Below are positions 9,146-17,647 of a DNA stretch of 60,254 nucleotides, piece after piece. Within the stretch, counting starts at the first letter, position 1; the number at the start of each line of letters is the position of its first letter. The stretch is from the NCBI GenBank assembly GCA_009778475.1, contig WRJS01000005.1:1-60254 (forward strand), given 5' to 3'. The notes beneath the pieces are model-generated. The model was not told the origin of the DNA and did not search any database. It saw only the letters and a program-made list of their open reading frames with translations. The translations under genes were made by a program, and so were the position numbers. This DNA comes from Kiritimatiellota bacterium (GTDB lineage: Bacteria > Verrucomicrobiota > Kiritimatiellia > RFP12 > UBA1067).

Positions 9146-9182
9146 CGTGAAATCTGTATTCTATGAAAACACCGAAGGCGTG

Positions 9183-9366
9183 TAACGTGAGTAACCGCCG
9201 GTGGCGCGAGCGTATGCGGGCGGAACCGGCGGACGGCAGGCAATCGCCATCAGCCCCGGCAGGGGCTGAACAACAAGACCCATCATTCAGCCCTTGCAGG
9301 GCTGGGGTTTCTGACTGCCCCTGCCGCCCGCCGGTTCCGCTTACGCTCCACCGACGGTTACTCATG
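9183..9366. repeat. Long fold-back element with GAGTAACCGYCGGTGG ends
   Basis: The left arm (GAGTAACCGCCGGTGG, then GGCGGAACCGGCGG, then CGGCAGG) is matched in inverse by the right arm ending CCACCGACGGTTACTC. Two smaller inner repeats, AGCCCCGGCAGGGGCTGAA and TTCAGCCCTTGCAGGGCTG, sit between them. Nothing coding is seen. Confidence 0.8.
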
Positions 9367-9412
9367 TTTAGCACCTGCGGCGCTATGTGACAACATCAAG
9401 TTGGCAAGCGTT

Positions 9413-9481
9413 GTAGAGACGGATGATTATCCGTCTCCACAGGGCAATGACACGGGGAGACGGATAATCATCCGTCTCTAC
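9413..9481. repeat. Perfect 26-bp inverted repeat, possible terminator-like hairpin
   Basis: GTAGAGACGGATGATTATCC and the next six bases (9413-9438) are exactly reverse-complemented at 9456-9481, around a 17-base loop. Each arm is itself palindromic (AGACGGATNATTATCCGTCT type). No T-run follows. Confidence 0.9.
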
Positions 9482-9499
9482 CATTAAACCTGTCGTGAT

Positions 9500-9564
9500 A
9501 TGGAGGGCGAACGTCCCCGTGAGCCGCAACGCAACCGACGGCTCGCGAGGACGCTCGCCCTCCA
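9500..9564. repeat. Family-A paired repeat copy
   Basis: A direct family-A unit is followed by its inverted partner, identical in layout to the copies at 8780 and 8910. The stretch to 9730 then holds a CACAAAGACACGAAGGG motif, CCCTCCATAGGAGGGG and TTGTGCATTATGCATTATG. No gene is seen in 9366-9769. Confidence 0.85.
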
Positions 9565-9769
9565 GCAGGGCATATTCCTCACACAAAGACACGAAGGGTA
9601 CAAATTTATTGCCGAGAAAAACCACCCCGTCAGCCTGCGGCTGCCAGCCCTCCATAGGAGGGGAATTTTGCGGGTCTGCCTCCGGTGTCCTCGGCATTAT
9701 AAATTGTGCATTATGCATTATGAATTAACTGGAGGGGTGGCGGCCGTTACAGAATTTTGCGTTTCGCGC

Positions 9770-9798
9770 TTCATGTTGCCGTGCGTTTATGCTATAGT
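9770..9798 (+). promoter_or_regulatory. Probable guaA promoter
   Basis: TATAGT at 9793-9798 is a good -10 box, with a weak TTCATG -35 at 9770-9775 (17-base spacing). Transcription would start about 20 bases before the guaA ATG. Confidence 0.45.
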
Positions 9799-9825
9799 GT
9801 TGTTTTCACGAAAGGCGGAAAGGTT

Positions 9826-11094
9826 ATGGCAAAGAACCACGATTGTGTTGTTATTCTTGACTTTGGCGCGGTGAACGCCCAAATGGCGGCGAAGGCCGTG
9901 CGCGCGTTGAACATCTATTGCGAGGTGCTCCCTTACACGGCGAGCGCGGAGCGCGTCAGCGCGCTCAACCCGAGGGCGCTCATCTACCAGCGCGGCGCGG
10001 CGTGCGGCGAGCGCACGGCCGGGCGCGAGCCGCACGCAGACGTCGCGGCGCTCGGGTTGCCCGTGCTGGACCTCCAAGATGCGCCGTGCGACGGGGCGAC
10101 GCTGAAGCGGTTCCTCGCGGACGACTGCGGCATCGCGCAGGACTGGACGACCGAGCGCTTCATCGAGGAGAGCGTCGCGGAGCTGCGCGCGCAAATCGGC
10201 GACAAGCAGGTGCTGCTCGCGATGTCGGGCGGCGTGGACTCCTCCGTCTGCGCTGTGCTGCTCCACCGCGCGGTCGGCAAGCAGCTCACCTGCGTGTTCG
10301 TTGACCACGGGTGCATGCGCAAGGACGAGCCGCAACAGGTGAAGGAAATCTTCCGCGACGCGTTCGGCATCAACCTCGTGGCGATCGACGCGGAGGCCCG
10401 CTTCCTCGCGCGTCTGCAAGGCGTCACCGACCCCGAGGCCAAGCGCAAGGCCATCGGCGAGGAGTTCATCCGCGTGTTCGAGGAAGAGGCGGGCAAGCTC
10501 GGCACGCTCGACTACCTTGTGCAGGGCACGATCTATCCCGACATCATCGAGAGCGGCTGGGACGGCGGCAAGCCCGTCAAGGCGCACCACAACGTCGGCG
10601 GGCTGCCCGAGCGCATCGCGTTCAAGGGCATCGTCGAACCCGTGAAATACCTCTTCAAGGACGAGGTGCGCAAAGTGGGCGAGGCGCTCGGGCTTCCGCG
10701 TGTCGTCACGGACCGCCAGCCGTTTCCCGGGCCGGGGCTGGGCGTGCGTTGTCTGGGCGAGCTGACCAAAGAGAAGCTCGATGCCTTGCGCGATGCCGAC
10801 GCCATCTTCCGCCGCGCCATGGCGGACAGGGGTTTCGATAAAGAGGCGAACCAGTTCTTCGCGGTCCTGACGAACGTGCGCACGGTGGGCGTGACCGACG
10901 ACGAACGGACCTACGGCTACGTCGTCTGTCTGCGGGCCATCCAGACCCCGGACTTCATGACCGCCAAGGTTCTGCCGCTGCCCGCGGACTTCCTCATCGA
11001 GGTCGCCACCGAAATCGCCACGGCCGTCAAGGGCTGCAACCGCGTGGTGTACGACATCACCCCCAAGCCCCCCGCGACGATCGAGTGGGAGTAA
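9826..11094 (+). CDS. guaA: GMP synthase with glutaminase domain reduced and lacking its active site
   Basis: The last step of GMP synthesis: ATP-dependent amination of XMP. The ATG is preceded by an AAAGGCGGAAAGG ribosome site. The synthetase part is complete: P-loop SGGVDSS at residues 134-140, GTIYPDIIES, AHHNVGGLPE, FPGPGLGVR and the C-terminal KPPATIEWE. The protein is 422 residues instead of about 510-525. The N-terminal glutaminase domain keeps its first part (ILDFG..., YCEVLPYTAS) but after residue about 80 (LGLPVLDLQDA) jumps to the domain linker. The nucleophile motif GxCYG and the following His/Glu region are absent, a loss of about 100 residues. The reading frame is intact. It should use free ammonia or a separate glutaminase subunit. 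That is inference. Confidence 0.93.
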   Translation: MAKNHDCVVILDFGAVNAQMAAKAVRALNIYCEVLPYTASAERVSALNPRALIYQRGAACGERTAGREPHADVAALGLPVLDLQDAPCDGATLKRFLADDCGIAQDWTTERFIEESVAELRAQIGDKQVLLAMSGGVDSSVCAVLLHRAVGKQLTCVFVDHGCMRKDEPQQVKEIFRDAFGINLVAIDAEARFLARLQGVTDPEAKRKAIGEEFIRVFEEEAGKLGTLDYLVQGTIYPDIIESGWDGGKPVKAHHNVGGLPERIAFKGIVEPVKYLFKDEVRKVGEALGLPRVVTDRQPFPGPGLGVRCLGELTKEKLDALRDADAIFRRAMADRGFDKEANQFFAVLTNVRTVGVTDDERTYGYVVCLRAIQTPDFMTAKVLPLPADFLIEVATEIATAVKGCNRVVYDITPKPPATIEWE

Positions 11095-11119
11095 GCGTCT
11101 CGGCGGAGCCGCCTGGACT

Positions 11120-12847
11120 CTACTCTTCCATCGTGTCAACGATGTTCTGGAGATGATCTTTGAGGCGGCGGAACTCCACGAGGATGTCGGAGTAAATGAC
11201 GCTTTTTGCGGCGGAGACTTTTTCATCCACGAGGCGTTGCAGAAGCTGCGAGTGCGCCTGTTTGCAGGCTTGCTGCATATCCCTGTTCAGCTCGCGGCAG
11301 CGCCCGATGAGGGAGGTGTCGCGCCCGCGGAGCATCTGCACGACTGCCTCGGCGTAGGCGGTGGCGTGCGCGTGCAGGGCGGCGACCTCGAGCTTGGCCT
11401 CGTCCGAAAGCCGCTTGCCGATCCTGAGGATGCGTTCGCGCGACTTCGTCAGGCGCATGATGTAGTCGCTCACGGATTCGAACTCGTCCGCGCAGCGGAT
11501 CTGGCGGCGGGCCTCCGTGGCGATGGCCTGCGAGGATTTGAGCGCCGTGATCTGCGACACGAAGGCCATGATCTCGCGCTGGGCCTCGTCGAGCAGCCGC
11601 TCGCCCTCTTGGATGACTTGGATCTCTTCGGTGCACGCGCCTTCGGTCAGCAGGACGGGCTTCAGGTGTTTGAGCAGCCGCAGGTTCATCTCGCCCATGG
11701 CGATGACCTCCTTGTGGGATTGCTCGATCGCCAGCGAGGGCGTCGCCAGCAGGCGGCGGTCGAGGAAGCCCACCTTCCGATGCGCCGCCTCCGCGATGCG
11801 CTCCGACTCACGAACGGGGACAAGCCATTGGATGAGCCTTGCGAACGGTTTGAGGAATGGCAGGAAAACGAGCGTGTTGGTGGTGTTGAACATGGTGTGG
11901 GCAAGCGCGACGCCAAGCGCCGGATAGGGGAACACCCCGTCCTCCAGCGGCCCGCTGACCAGCAGGTGCGGGAACGCCTTCGCGACGCCCAGCGTGACTT
12001 TCTCAACCATGGGGATGAGAAACGCGAACAGGGAAAACGCCCAGGCGACGCCGCCGACGTTGAACATGATGTGCGCCAGCGCGGTGCGGCGCGCGTTGCG
12101 GGAGGCACCGATGGACGCGAGACACGCCGTGAATGTCGTGCCGATATTGTCGCCGAGGAGCAGTGCCAGCGCCGTGCGGAAGTCAATCATCCCCGCGTTC
12201 GCCAGCGCGATGACGATGCCGATTGCGGCCGAAGACGACTGGATGAGCATTGTGAACAACGTCCCCACCGCAACGCACTTGAGCAGCCCGATGTAATCCG
12301 TCGCCTCGAAAACCTGGAACCACCGCCTCGCGCCATCCTGCAAATGCCCGACGCCGTCCTTCATGAACCCAAGCCCCGAGAACAAAAGCCCAAGCCCCAG
12401 GACAATCAACGCGATGTTCCGCACCTTGTCCTTTCTTGAGAACAAGAACGGCAACGCCGAAACACCCACCATCAGCAACCCGTATTTGCTGAGGTTCAGG
12501 GACATGAACCACGCCGTCATTGTCGTGCCGATGTTCGCGCCGAAGATGACGCCGATCGCCTGCGTCAGCGTCAGCACGCCGCCGTTGACCAGCCCCACGA
12601 TCGTCACCGTCGTCGCGGAGCTCGACTGTATGATGGCGGTCACGCCGACACCCGTCGCGACGGCGAGGAACCTGTTATCCGTGATCGCGCCCATCCAGCG
12701 GTTCAGCCGCGCCCCCGCCATGGACTGGAACCCGTCCGACATCATCCGCATCCCGAGCAGGAAGATGCCGATCCCCCCGCCCAGCCATTTCGCCATCTCC
12801 AGAAACTGATTGCCCGTCACGAAACCATAAACGCCTGAAAAGCTCAT
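11120..12847 (-). CDS. Na/Pi cotransporter family protein with PhoU-like C-terminal domain
   Basis: A 575-residue inner-membrane protein of the NptA/YjbB type (Na+/phosphate symport or phosphate export). The two inverted membrane repeats each carry the family motif: IIQSSSATT at residues 72-80 and IQSSSAAIG near 205. Other family blocks are GIFLLGMRMMSDGF and GANIGTTMTAW / GDNIGTTFTA. From about residue 350 the chain becomes helical and soluble (EVIAMGEMNLRLLKHL), matching a PhoU-like domain. It is convergent with guaA, with only 25 bases between stops. AAGAAAGAGG precedes the ATG. It lies divergently from hom. Confidence 0.93.
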   Translation of the reverse strand: MSFSGVYGFVTGNQFLEMAKWLGGGIGIFLLGMRMMSDGFQSMAGARLNRWMGAITDNRFLAVATGVGVTAIIQSSSATTVTIVGLVNGGVLTLTQAIGVIFGANIGTTMTAWFMSLNLSKYGLLMVGVSALPFLFSRKDKVRNIALIVLGLGLLFSGLGFMKDGVGHLQDGARRWFQVFEATDYIGLLKCVAVGTLFTMLIQSSSAAIGIVIALANAGMIDFRTALALLLGDNIGTTFTACLASIGASRNARRTALAHIMFNVGGVAWAFSLFAFLIPMVEKVTLGVAKAFPHLLVSGPLEDGVFPYPALGVALAHTMFNTTNTLVFLPFLKPFARLIQWLVPVRESERIAEAAHRKVGFLDRRLLATPSLAIEQSHKEVIAMGEMNLRLLKHLKPVLLTEGACTEEIQVIQEGERLLDEAQREIMAFVSQITALKSSQAIATEARRQIRCADEFESVSDYIMRLTKSRERILRIGKRLSDEAKLEVAALHAHATAYAEAVVQMLRGRDTSLIGRCRELNRDMQQACKQAHSQLLQRLVDEKVSAAKSVIYSDILVEFRRLKDHLQNIVDTMEE

Positions 12848-12972
12848 ACGCCTCTTTCTTAACGAAGTCCAAACACAGTGCGCCTAACAAATTTCTTATT
12901 ATCTCAAATATCCCCTGCCGCGTCCATAAAAAAGAAGACGGGGGCGATACGTCATTCATGCGTGTTTGCACC

Positions 12973-13001
12973 TTGTCAAGCTGGCGGGGATGGGGTATTA
13001 T
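12973..13001 (+). promoter_or_regulatory. Sigma-70 promoter of hom
   Basis: TTGTCA (12973-12978) and TATTAT (12996-13001) are 17 bases apart, about 40 bases before the hom ATG. It is one of the best promoter matches in the window. Confidence 0.7.
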
Positions 13002-13042
13002 ATTCGTTTCATTTTTTTTGTAGCATGGAAGGTCAGGCAGTG

Positions 13043-14347
13043 ATGAAGCAGATTGGCGTGGGCATTTTGGGTTTCGGGACGGTCGGCGCGGGGGTGGCTG
13101 AGGGGTTGCTCCGTAACCGGCAGGTGATGGCGGAGCGCTTGGGCGTGGATGTGGTGTTGCGCCGCATCGCGGATATTGATGTCACGACGGATCGGGGCGT
13201 GGCGGTGGATGCGTCGATGCTGACGACGGACGCGATGGCGGTCATCAACGATGCGGGCGTTCACATCGTGGTCGAGCTGATCGGCGGGACGGGCATTGCG
13301 AAAACGCTTGTCCTCGCGGCGCTGAACGCGGGCAAGCCGGTCGTGACCGCGAACAAGAAGCTGCTGGCGGAGTGCGGCGACGAGATTTTCGACGTGGCGG
13401 AGAAGAACGGCGTGGACGTTTATTTCGGCGCGAGCGTGGGCGGCGGCATCCCGATCATCCGCGTGTTGCGCGAGGGGCTGGCGGGTAATGAGATCCAGAG
13501 CATCCACGGCATCCTCAACGGCACGTGCAATTACATCCTCACGCGCATGGAGCATGAGGGGTTGCCGTTCGACGCGGTGCTGGCGGACGCACAGCGGGCG
13601 GGTTACGCGGAGGCGAACCCGGGGCTCGACATCGACGGCTTCGACACGGCGCACAAGGCGAGCATCCTCGCGTCGCTGGCGTACGGGTTCCACGTGCCGA
13701 TGGACAAGGTGCTGGTGGAGGGCATCCGCAACCTGTCGGGCATGGACGTGAAGTTCGCGGCGGAGTTCGGCTACCGCATCAAGCTGCTGGCGGTCGTGAA
13801 GCGCGAGGGACCTGAGATTGAGGTGCGCGTGCACCCGACGCTGGTGCCGCTGTCGCACATGCTCGCGTCGGTGAACCACGTGTTCAACGCGGCGATGGTG
13901 CACGGCGACCTGAGCGGCGACACGCTCTATTACGGGCGCGGCGCGGGGCGCGAGCCGACCGCCAGCACCGTCATCGGCGACATCGGCGACGTAGCGCGGA
14001 ACCTGGCCGCAGGGCGGTCGCGCTACGCGCGCGGCGTCTCCGTGGCGAACGACGGCAAGTTTGCGATGCGCGCGCCGTCGGAGGTCGCTAGCAAGTATTA
14101 CATCCGCCTGATGGTGCTGGACAAGGCGGGCGCGCTGGGCATCATGGCGACCATCCTCGGCAAGCACGGGGTCAGTGTTCTGGCTGCGACGCAGAAGGCC
14201 TGCGAGGAGGAGGAGGAGATGCCCGGCTACGTCCCCATCGTCATGCTCACGCACACGGCGAAAGGCGCGGACATGGACGCCGCCCTGCGCGACATCCTCA
14301 CCGCTGGCGTCGTCAACGAGCCCCCCGTGAGCCTGCGGATGATTTAG
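13043..14347 (+). CDS. hom: Homoserine dehydrogenase with C-terminal ACT domain
   Basis: NAD(P)H-dependent reduction of aspartate semialdehyde to homoserine, on the way to threonine, methionine and isoleucine. The 434-residue chain has the Rossmann motif GILGFGTVG near the start, the block NAGKPVVTANKKLLAECG, the catalytic-domain signature GILNGTCNYILTRMEHEG, and GYAEANPGLDIDGFD. The last 80 residues (YYIRLMVLDKAGALGIMATI) form an ACT domain, usually the site of threonine feedback. I chose the ATG at 13043 because GGAAGG sits 10 bases upstream; an in-frame ATG at 13025 has no ribosome site. Transcribed singly. Confidence 0.97.
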   Translation: MKQIGVGILGFGTVGAGVAEGLLRNRQVMAERLGVDVVLRRIADIDVTTDRGVAVDASMLTTDAMAVINDAGVHIVVELIGGTGIAKTLVLAALNAGKPVVTANKKLLAECGDEIFDVAEKNGVDVYFGASVGGGIPIIRVLREGLAGNEIQSIHGILNGTCNYILTRMEHEGLPFDAVLADAQRAGYAEANPGLDIDGFDTAHKASILASLAYGFHVPMDKVLVEGIRNLSGMDVKFAAEFGYRIKLLAVVKREGPEIEVRVHPTLVPLSHMLASVNHVFNAAMVHGDLSGDTLYYGRGAGREPTASTVIGDIGDVARNLAAGRSRYARGVSVANDGKFAMRAPSEVASKYYIRLMVLDKAGALGIMATILGKHGVSVLAATQKACEEEEEMPGYVPIVMLTHTAKGADMDAALRDILTAGVVNEPPVSLRMI

Positions 14348-14349
14348 CC

Positions 14350-14430
14350 CGCAGGAGGGGACGTAGGGGACGAAGGCGCAAAGGGCATCAGGCGACGAAG
14401 GTGTTTTCTTTTCTTCTTGCCCCCCTCCGT
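14350..14430. repeat. GGGGACGTAGGGGACGAAGG dispersed repeat
   Basis: Following the hom stop, this purine-rich stretch (GACGTAGGGGACGAAGG, then GCGACGAAGGTGTTTTC) is found in inverse orientation at 59368-59396 (GAAAACACCTTCGTCCCCTA). The stretch from here to 14690 otherwise holds a transposase tail and a terminator. Confidence 0.65.
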
Positions 14431-14457
14431 CTCCTAGTGTTCTGTAAAATACAGATT

Positions 14458-14553
14458 TCACGATGTCGCCTTTCGGATTTTAGCGAGGATGTCGTCGGGC
14501 TTCTTTGTCCATGTGAAGGTGCGCCCCGATGCGCGGGCGAGGTAGTCGCGCAC
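14458..14553 (-). pseudogene. Transposase C-terminal remnant (IS630-like)
   Basis: Minus-strand translation gives 31 residues ending in a stop: VRDYLARASGRTFTWTKK followed by PDDILAKIRKATS. The F(T/I)WT...DDIL.KI pattern is typical of the extreme C-terminus of IS630-family DDE transposases. Nothing upstream continues the frame as a transposase, so this is a relic. Just past its stop lies CTGTAAAATACAG, possibly the former element end. Confidence 0.6.
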
Positions 14554-14630
14554 GGGCCCCCTTCGAGACGACACACTCTAATGCGTGACACGGGTTAACG
14601 TTCCCTTGTCTCCTGTCCGCCAAGTCCCCT

Positions 14631-14670
14631 AAAAACAAACGGGGCATGGAAACCATGCCCCGTTTGTTTT
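14631..14670. terminator. Bidirectional Rho-independent terminator
   Basis: A perfect stem (ACAAACGGGGCATGG / CCATGCCCCGTTTGT) with a 2-base loop, flanked by A-rich and T-rich tracts. It lies about 20 bases past the stop of the minus-strand oxidoreductase gene. Confidence 0.9.
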
Positions 14671-14692
14671 GAAGCGCATAACACGCACGTCC

Positions 14693-16129
14693 TTAGTATT
14701 CCCAGCCCTTGCGGATGTGGGGAACGAGGAGCGCGTCGGCGGCCTTGTTCTTGAAGGTCTGCTTCTTGGTGTCCCACGCGAGCTTGCCTTCGACCTGCTG
14801 GGCGATGCACCCGACGAGCATGCTCTCGAGCATCGGCACGGAGTGGCCGACGTCGGAGTAGCACGTGATGTTGTCCACGCCCTTGACGGCGTTGACAAGC
14901 TCTTTGTGCTGGCCGTCTTTGTTGCGGACGATGGCGCCTTCGGGGATGTGCTCGAACGCCTCTTTCTTGCCGGTGTGCGTCATCTTCGACTCGCCCTTGA
15001 AGCCGATGTAGGAGTCGGAGCCGTAGTCGTTCGTGCTGACGAGCGTGCCCTTGCTGCCGATGATGAGGCAGCCGGTGTTCGGCACTTCGCCCAACGTCTC
15101 GATGGCCTGCGGCATGAGCTGGTGCATCTTGTCGTTGAACCCGGTCGTGTCGCGATCCTTATGCTGGTGGTTGCCGTCGTACCAGTAGAGATCGACGGGG
15201 GGCAGTTTCTCGCGGGCGGCATAGACCAGCTTGACGATGCTCTTGCTGGGGTAGGTGTCCTTGTTCTTGCCTTCGACCATGAGGCATTCCGCGCTGGTGA
15301 CCGCGCCGAGCTTGAGGCCGCGGAAGGGCAGGTTCATGGTGTGGCAGGCCATGTCGCCGAAGGCACCGGTGCCGAAGTCGAAGAAGCCGCGCCACTTGAA
15401 GGTGTGGTAGGTGTCGCGCTTGAACGGGCGCATGGGGGCGGTGCCGATCCAAGAGTCCCAGTCCAGGTTGTCCGGGATGGGGTCTTCGCCTTGCGCCGTG
15501 ATGCCTTGCGGCCACACGGGGCGGTTCGTCCAGACGTGCACTTCCTTGACGTCGCCGAGGATGCCGGCGTTGAGGATCTCGACGGAGCGGCGCAGCTTGT
15601 TGTCGGAGCTTCCCTGGTTGCCCATCTGCGTGTGGACCTTGTTGGCCTTGGCGACCTGCTCGAAGTAGCGGGCCTCCCAGATGGTGCGCACGAGGGGTTT
15701 CTCGACATAGACGCTGGCGCCGAGCTTCATCGCGCGGATGGCGGCGGGGGCGTGGGTGTGGTCGGGCGTGGAGACGGTGACGATGTCAACCTTGCCGCCC
15801 CACTTGTCGAGCATCTTGCGGTAGTCGGTGTAGCACTCGACGTCGGGGTTCTTCTCCTTGACCTTGTCTTTGCCGCGGTCGTTCTGGCCGCGGTCGGCGT
15901 CGCAGAGCGCGACGATGTTTTCGCCCCAGTTGAACATGGGCTCCCAGTTGGACCAGCCCTTGCCGCCGACGCCGATGACGGCGACGTTCAGCTTGTCGTT
16001 GGGCGAGCGGAGGCGCGGCGACACTTTCGCGATGTTGGGGAACTTCATCTGCGCCTGACTGCTCAGTGCGAGCGCACCCGTTGCGAGCGCGGTCCCCTTG
16101 ACGAAATTACGACGATTGAGATGTGACAT
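14693..16129 (-). CDS. Tat-exported Gfo/Idh/MocA-family oxidoreductase
   Basis: A 478-residue NAD(P)-dependent oxidoreductase of the Gfo/Idh/MocA superfamily, which oxidises or epimerises sugars and inositols. The N-terminus has a twin-arginine signal (NRRNFVKGTALATGALALSS), so the enzyme probably acts in the periplasm. The Rossmann motif VAVIGVGGKGWSN follows near residue 50. STPDHTHAPAAIRAMKLG and the EKPLV motif, with its conserved Lys, mark the family. The C-terminal beta domain includes GAFGDMACHTMNLPFRGL. It is part of a minus-strand series with two other exported carbohydrate proteins at 16235 and 17648. The substrate cannot be told. Confidence 0.93.
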   Translation of the reverse strand: MSHLNRRNFVKGTALATGALALSSQAQMKFPNIAKVSPRLRSPNDKLNVAVIGVGGKGWSNWEPMFNWGENIVALCDADRGQNDRGKDKVKEKNPDVECYTDYRKMLDKWGGKVDIVTVSTPDHTHAPAAIRAMKLGASVYVEKPLVRTIWEARYFEQVAKANKVHTQMGNQGSSDNKLRRSVEILNAGILGDVKEVHVWTNRPVWPQGITAQGEDPIPDNLDWDSWIGTAPMRPFKRDTYHTFKWRGFFDFGTGAFGDMACHTMNLPFRGLKLGAVTSAECLMVEGKNKDTYPSKSIVKLVYAAREKLPPVDLYWYDGNHQHKDRDTTGFNDKMHQLMPQAIETLGEVPNTGCLIIGSKGTLVSTNDYGSDSYIGFKGESKMTHTGKKEAFEHIPEGAIVRNKDGQHKELVNAVKGVDNITCYSDVGHSVPMLESMLVGCIAQQVEGKLAWDTKKQTFKNKAADALLVPHIRKGWEY

Positions 16130-16149
16130 ACTCTTTTCCTTTTTCAGTT

Positions 16150-16232
16150 TCTAGTGGTCAGTAATCAGTGGTCAGTGATGTGTGTCCTGCGGAACCTGTC
16201 CGCTGGTCACTGACCACTGACCACCTGCAGTT
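16150..16232. repeat. GTGGTCAGTGATCAGTGG-type short repeat, inverted
   Basis: AGTGGTCAGTAATCAGTGG at the left is mirrored by GGTCACTGACCACTGACC at the right, between two oxidoreductase genes. Similar CAGTGGTTAGTG/CACTAACCAC wording fills 17606-17645 and 50112-50175. These appear to be slippage-prone dispersed repeats. Confidence 0.7.
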
Positions 16233-16234
16233 GC

Positions 16235-17560
16235 TTATTTGCCCCAGGGTTTGCCCGGCAGCGGGAACTGGTCGTCGCCGTACTCCGGCATCTCCACGTC
16301 CGCGTTGGCGGCGGCGGCGGCCTCGAAGTCCTGCCACGAGGGCTTGCACGCGAGGTTGTAGTAGGGCGAGTCCGTCGTCGAGATGATGTCCGACATACGG
16401 ATGACCTGGCCCGTGTAGCACGAGATGCGGCCGATGATGGCGCTGGCGGTGGACATCGCCACGCTCTCGCCCTCGTTGATGACCGGAATTTCGCCCAGGA
16501 TGCCGCGCAGCATATTCTCATGCTCAATCTGGTAGGGGTTGCCGTCCTTCAGCTTGTACGTGTTGCCCTTATCGACATATACATCGCCGCCCATATCCAG
16601 CTTGTCGCCGCCGACCTTCTTAACCTGTCCGCCACCGGAAATCTCGAAGTCCGTGTTGGTGAGGAAGTGCTCGCTCACGTTGTTGCTCGTCCCGCCGATC
16701 TGGCGGCACTGGCTGTGGATATGCACGCCGTCGCCGTAGTCGAAGTCGATGCCGAAGAAATCGTACTGGTTGCCGGACACGCGGCGCGCGCGGCCGCCGA
16801 AGCCGTTCGCCGTGCGCGGGAAGCGCCCGAGGAACCAGTTCGCCACGTCGATGTTGTGCACGTGCTGCTCGACGATATGGTCGCCGCTCATCTCCGTCCA
16901 GTTCACCCAGTTGCTCGCCAAGTATGCGGCGTTACTCTTGCCGTCGCGGTTGCGCACCCACGGCACCGTGCCGTTCCAATAGACGTTGCCGCTGACGACT
17001 TTGCCGATCTTGCCTTCCTGAAGCGCGAGCGCCTGCAGGAGGTAGCCCTTCTGGTGGCGGCGCTGCGTGCCGGCCACGAGCGAGAGCTTCTTCTCCTGCG
17101 CGAGCTTCGCGGCCGCGAGGAACTGGCGGATGCCCGGACCGTCCACGGCCACCGGCTTCTCTGCGAAGACGTGCTTGCCGGCCTTGATGGCGGCCTCGAC
17201 CTGCACCGGGCGGAACGCCGGGGGCGTCGCCGTCACGATAATCTCGATTTCAGGAATCGCCACAACTTCCTTATAGCTGTTCGCGCCCCAGAAGGCCTTG
17301 GCCTTGCCTTCGTTTTTCTTCGCCGCATTCTTCGCGCGGTCCTCAAAGAAGTCGCACACCGCAATCAGCTCGATGTCATGCCCCAGCGCCTGGGCGGCTT
17401 TGCGCAAGTCATCGAACGACCCGCTGCAGCGCCCGCCGCCGCCGATCATGCCGACCTTGAACACCCGCTTCGCGTCCTGCGCGCGCAACACCGTCGGGGC
17501 CGCCGCCATCATCGCGCCGAACACCACCGAACCCTTCATGAACTCTCTCCGATTTTGCAT
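16235..17560 (-). CDS. Exported Gfo/Idh/MocA-family oxidoreductase
   Basis: A 441-residue paralogue of the neighbour at 14693, diverged in sequence. The signal region reads QNRREFMKGSVVFGAMMAAA, a twin-arginine type. The cofactor motif is VGMIGGGGRCSG, with the downstream blocks TATPPAFRPVQVEAAIKAG and AEKPVAVDGPG. The middle contains DHIVEQHVHNIDVANWFLG, typical of family members that process sugars. I start it at 17560, where AAAAGGGA lies directly upstream. A longer frame begins inside the short repeats upstream and is unlikely. The order (TIM-barrel protein, then this, then the oxidoreductase at 14693) suggests joint use on one carbohydrate, but repeats separate the genes. Confidence 0.93.
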   Translation of the reverse strand: MQNRREFMKGSVVFGAMMAAAPTVLRAQDAKRVFKVGMIGGGGRCSGSFDDLRKAAQALGHDIELIAVCDFFEDRAKNAAKKNEGKAKAFWGANSYKEVVAIPEIEIIVTATPPAFRPVQVEAAIKAGKHVFAEKPVAVDGPGIRQFLAAAKLAQEKKLSLVAGTQRRHQKGYLLQALALQEGKIGKVVSGNVYWNGTVPWVRNRDGKSNAAYLASNWVNWTEMSGDHIVEQHVHNIDVANWFLGRFPRTANGFGGRARRVSGNQYDFFGIDFDYGDGVHIHSQCRQIGGTSNNVSEHFLTNTDFEISGGGQVKKVGGDKLDMGGDVYVDKGNTYKLKDGNPYQIEHENMLRGILGEIPVINEGESVAMSTASAIIGRISCYTGQVIRMSDIISTTDSPYYNLACKPSWQDFEAAAAANADVEMPEYGDDQFPLPGKPWGK

Positions 17561-17647
17561 TTCCCTTTTCTCCGTTTTTTGTGCCAGTGGCCCGTCTTGC
17601 CGACGCACTAACCACCAACCACCAATCACTAACCACTAATCACTCGT

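Noticed and set aside
8776..9243. 155-codon minus-strand frame over the tandem repeats
   Set aside because: It consists only of family-A repeat translations (EGERPREP-like) and has no independent coding evidence.
9826..10090. Frameshift or sequencing error as cause of the short GuaA
   Set aside because: The frame is continuous and neither alternative frame encodes the missing glutaminase blocks. About 300 bases are simply absent, so a deletion is the better reading.
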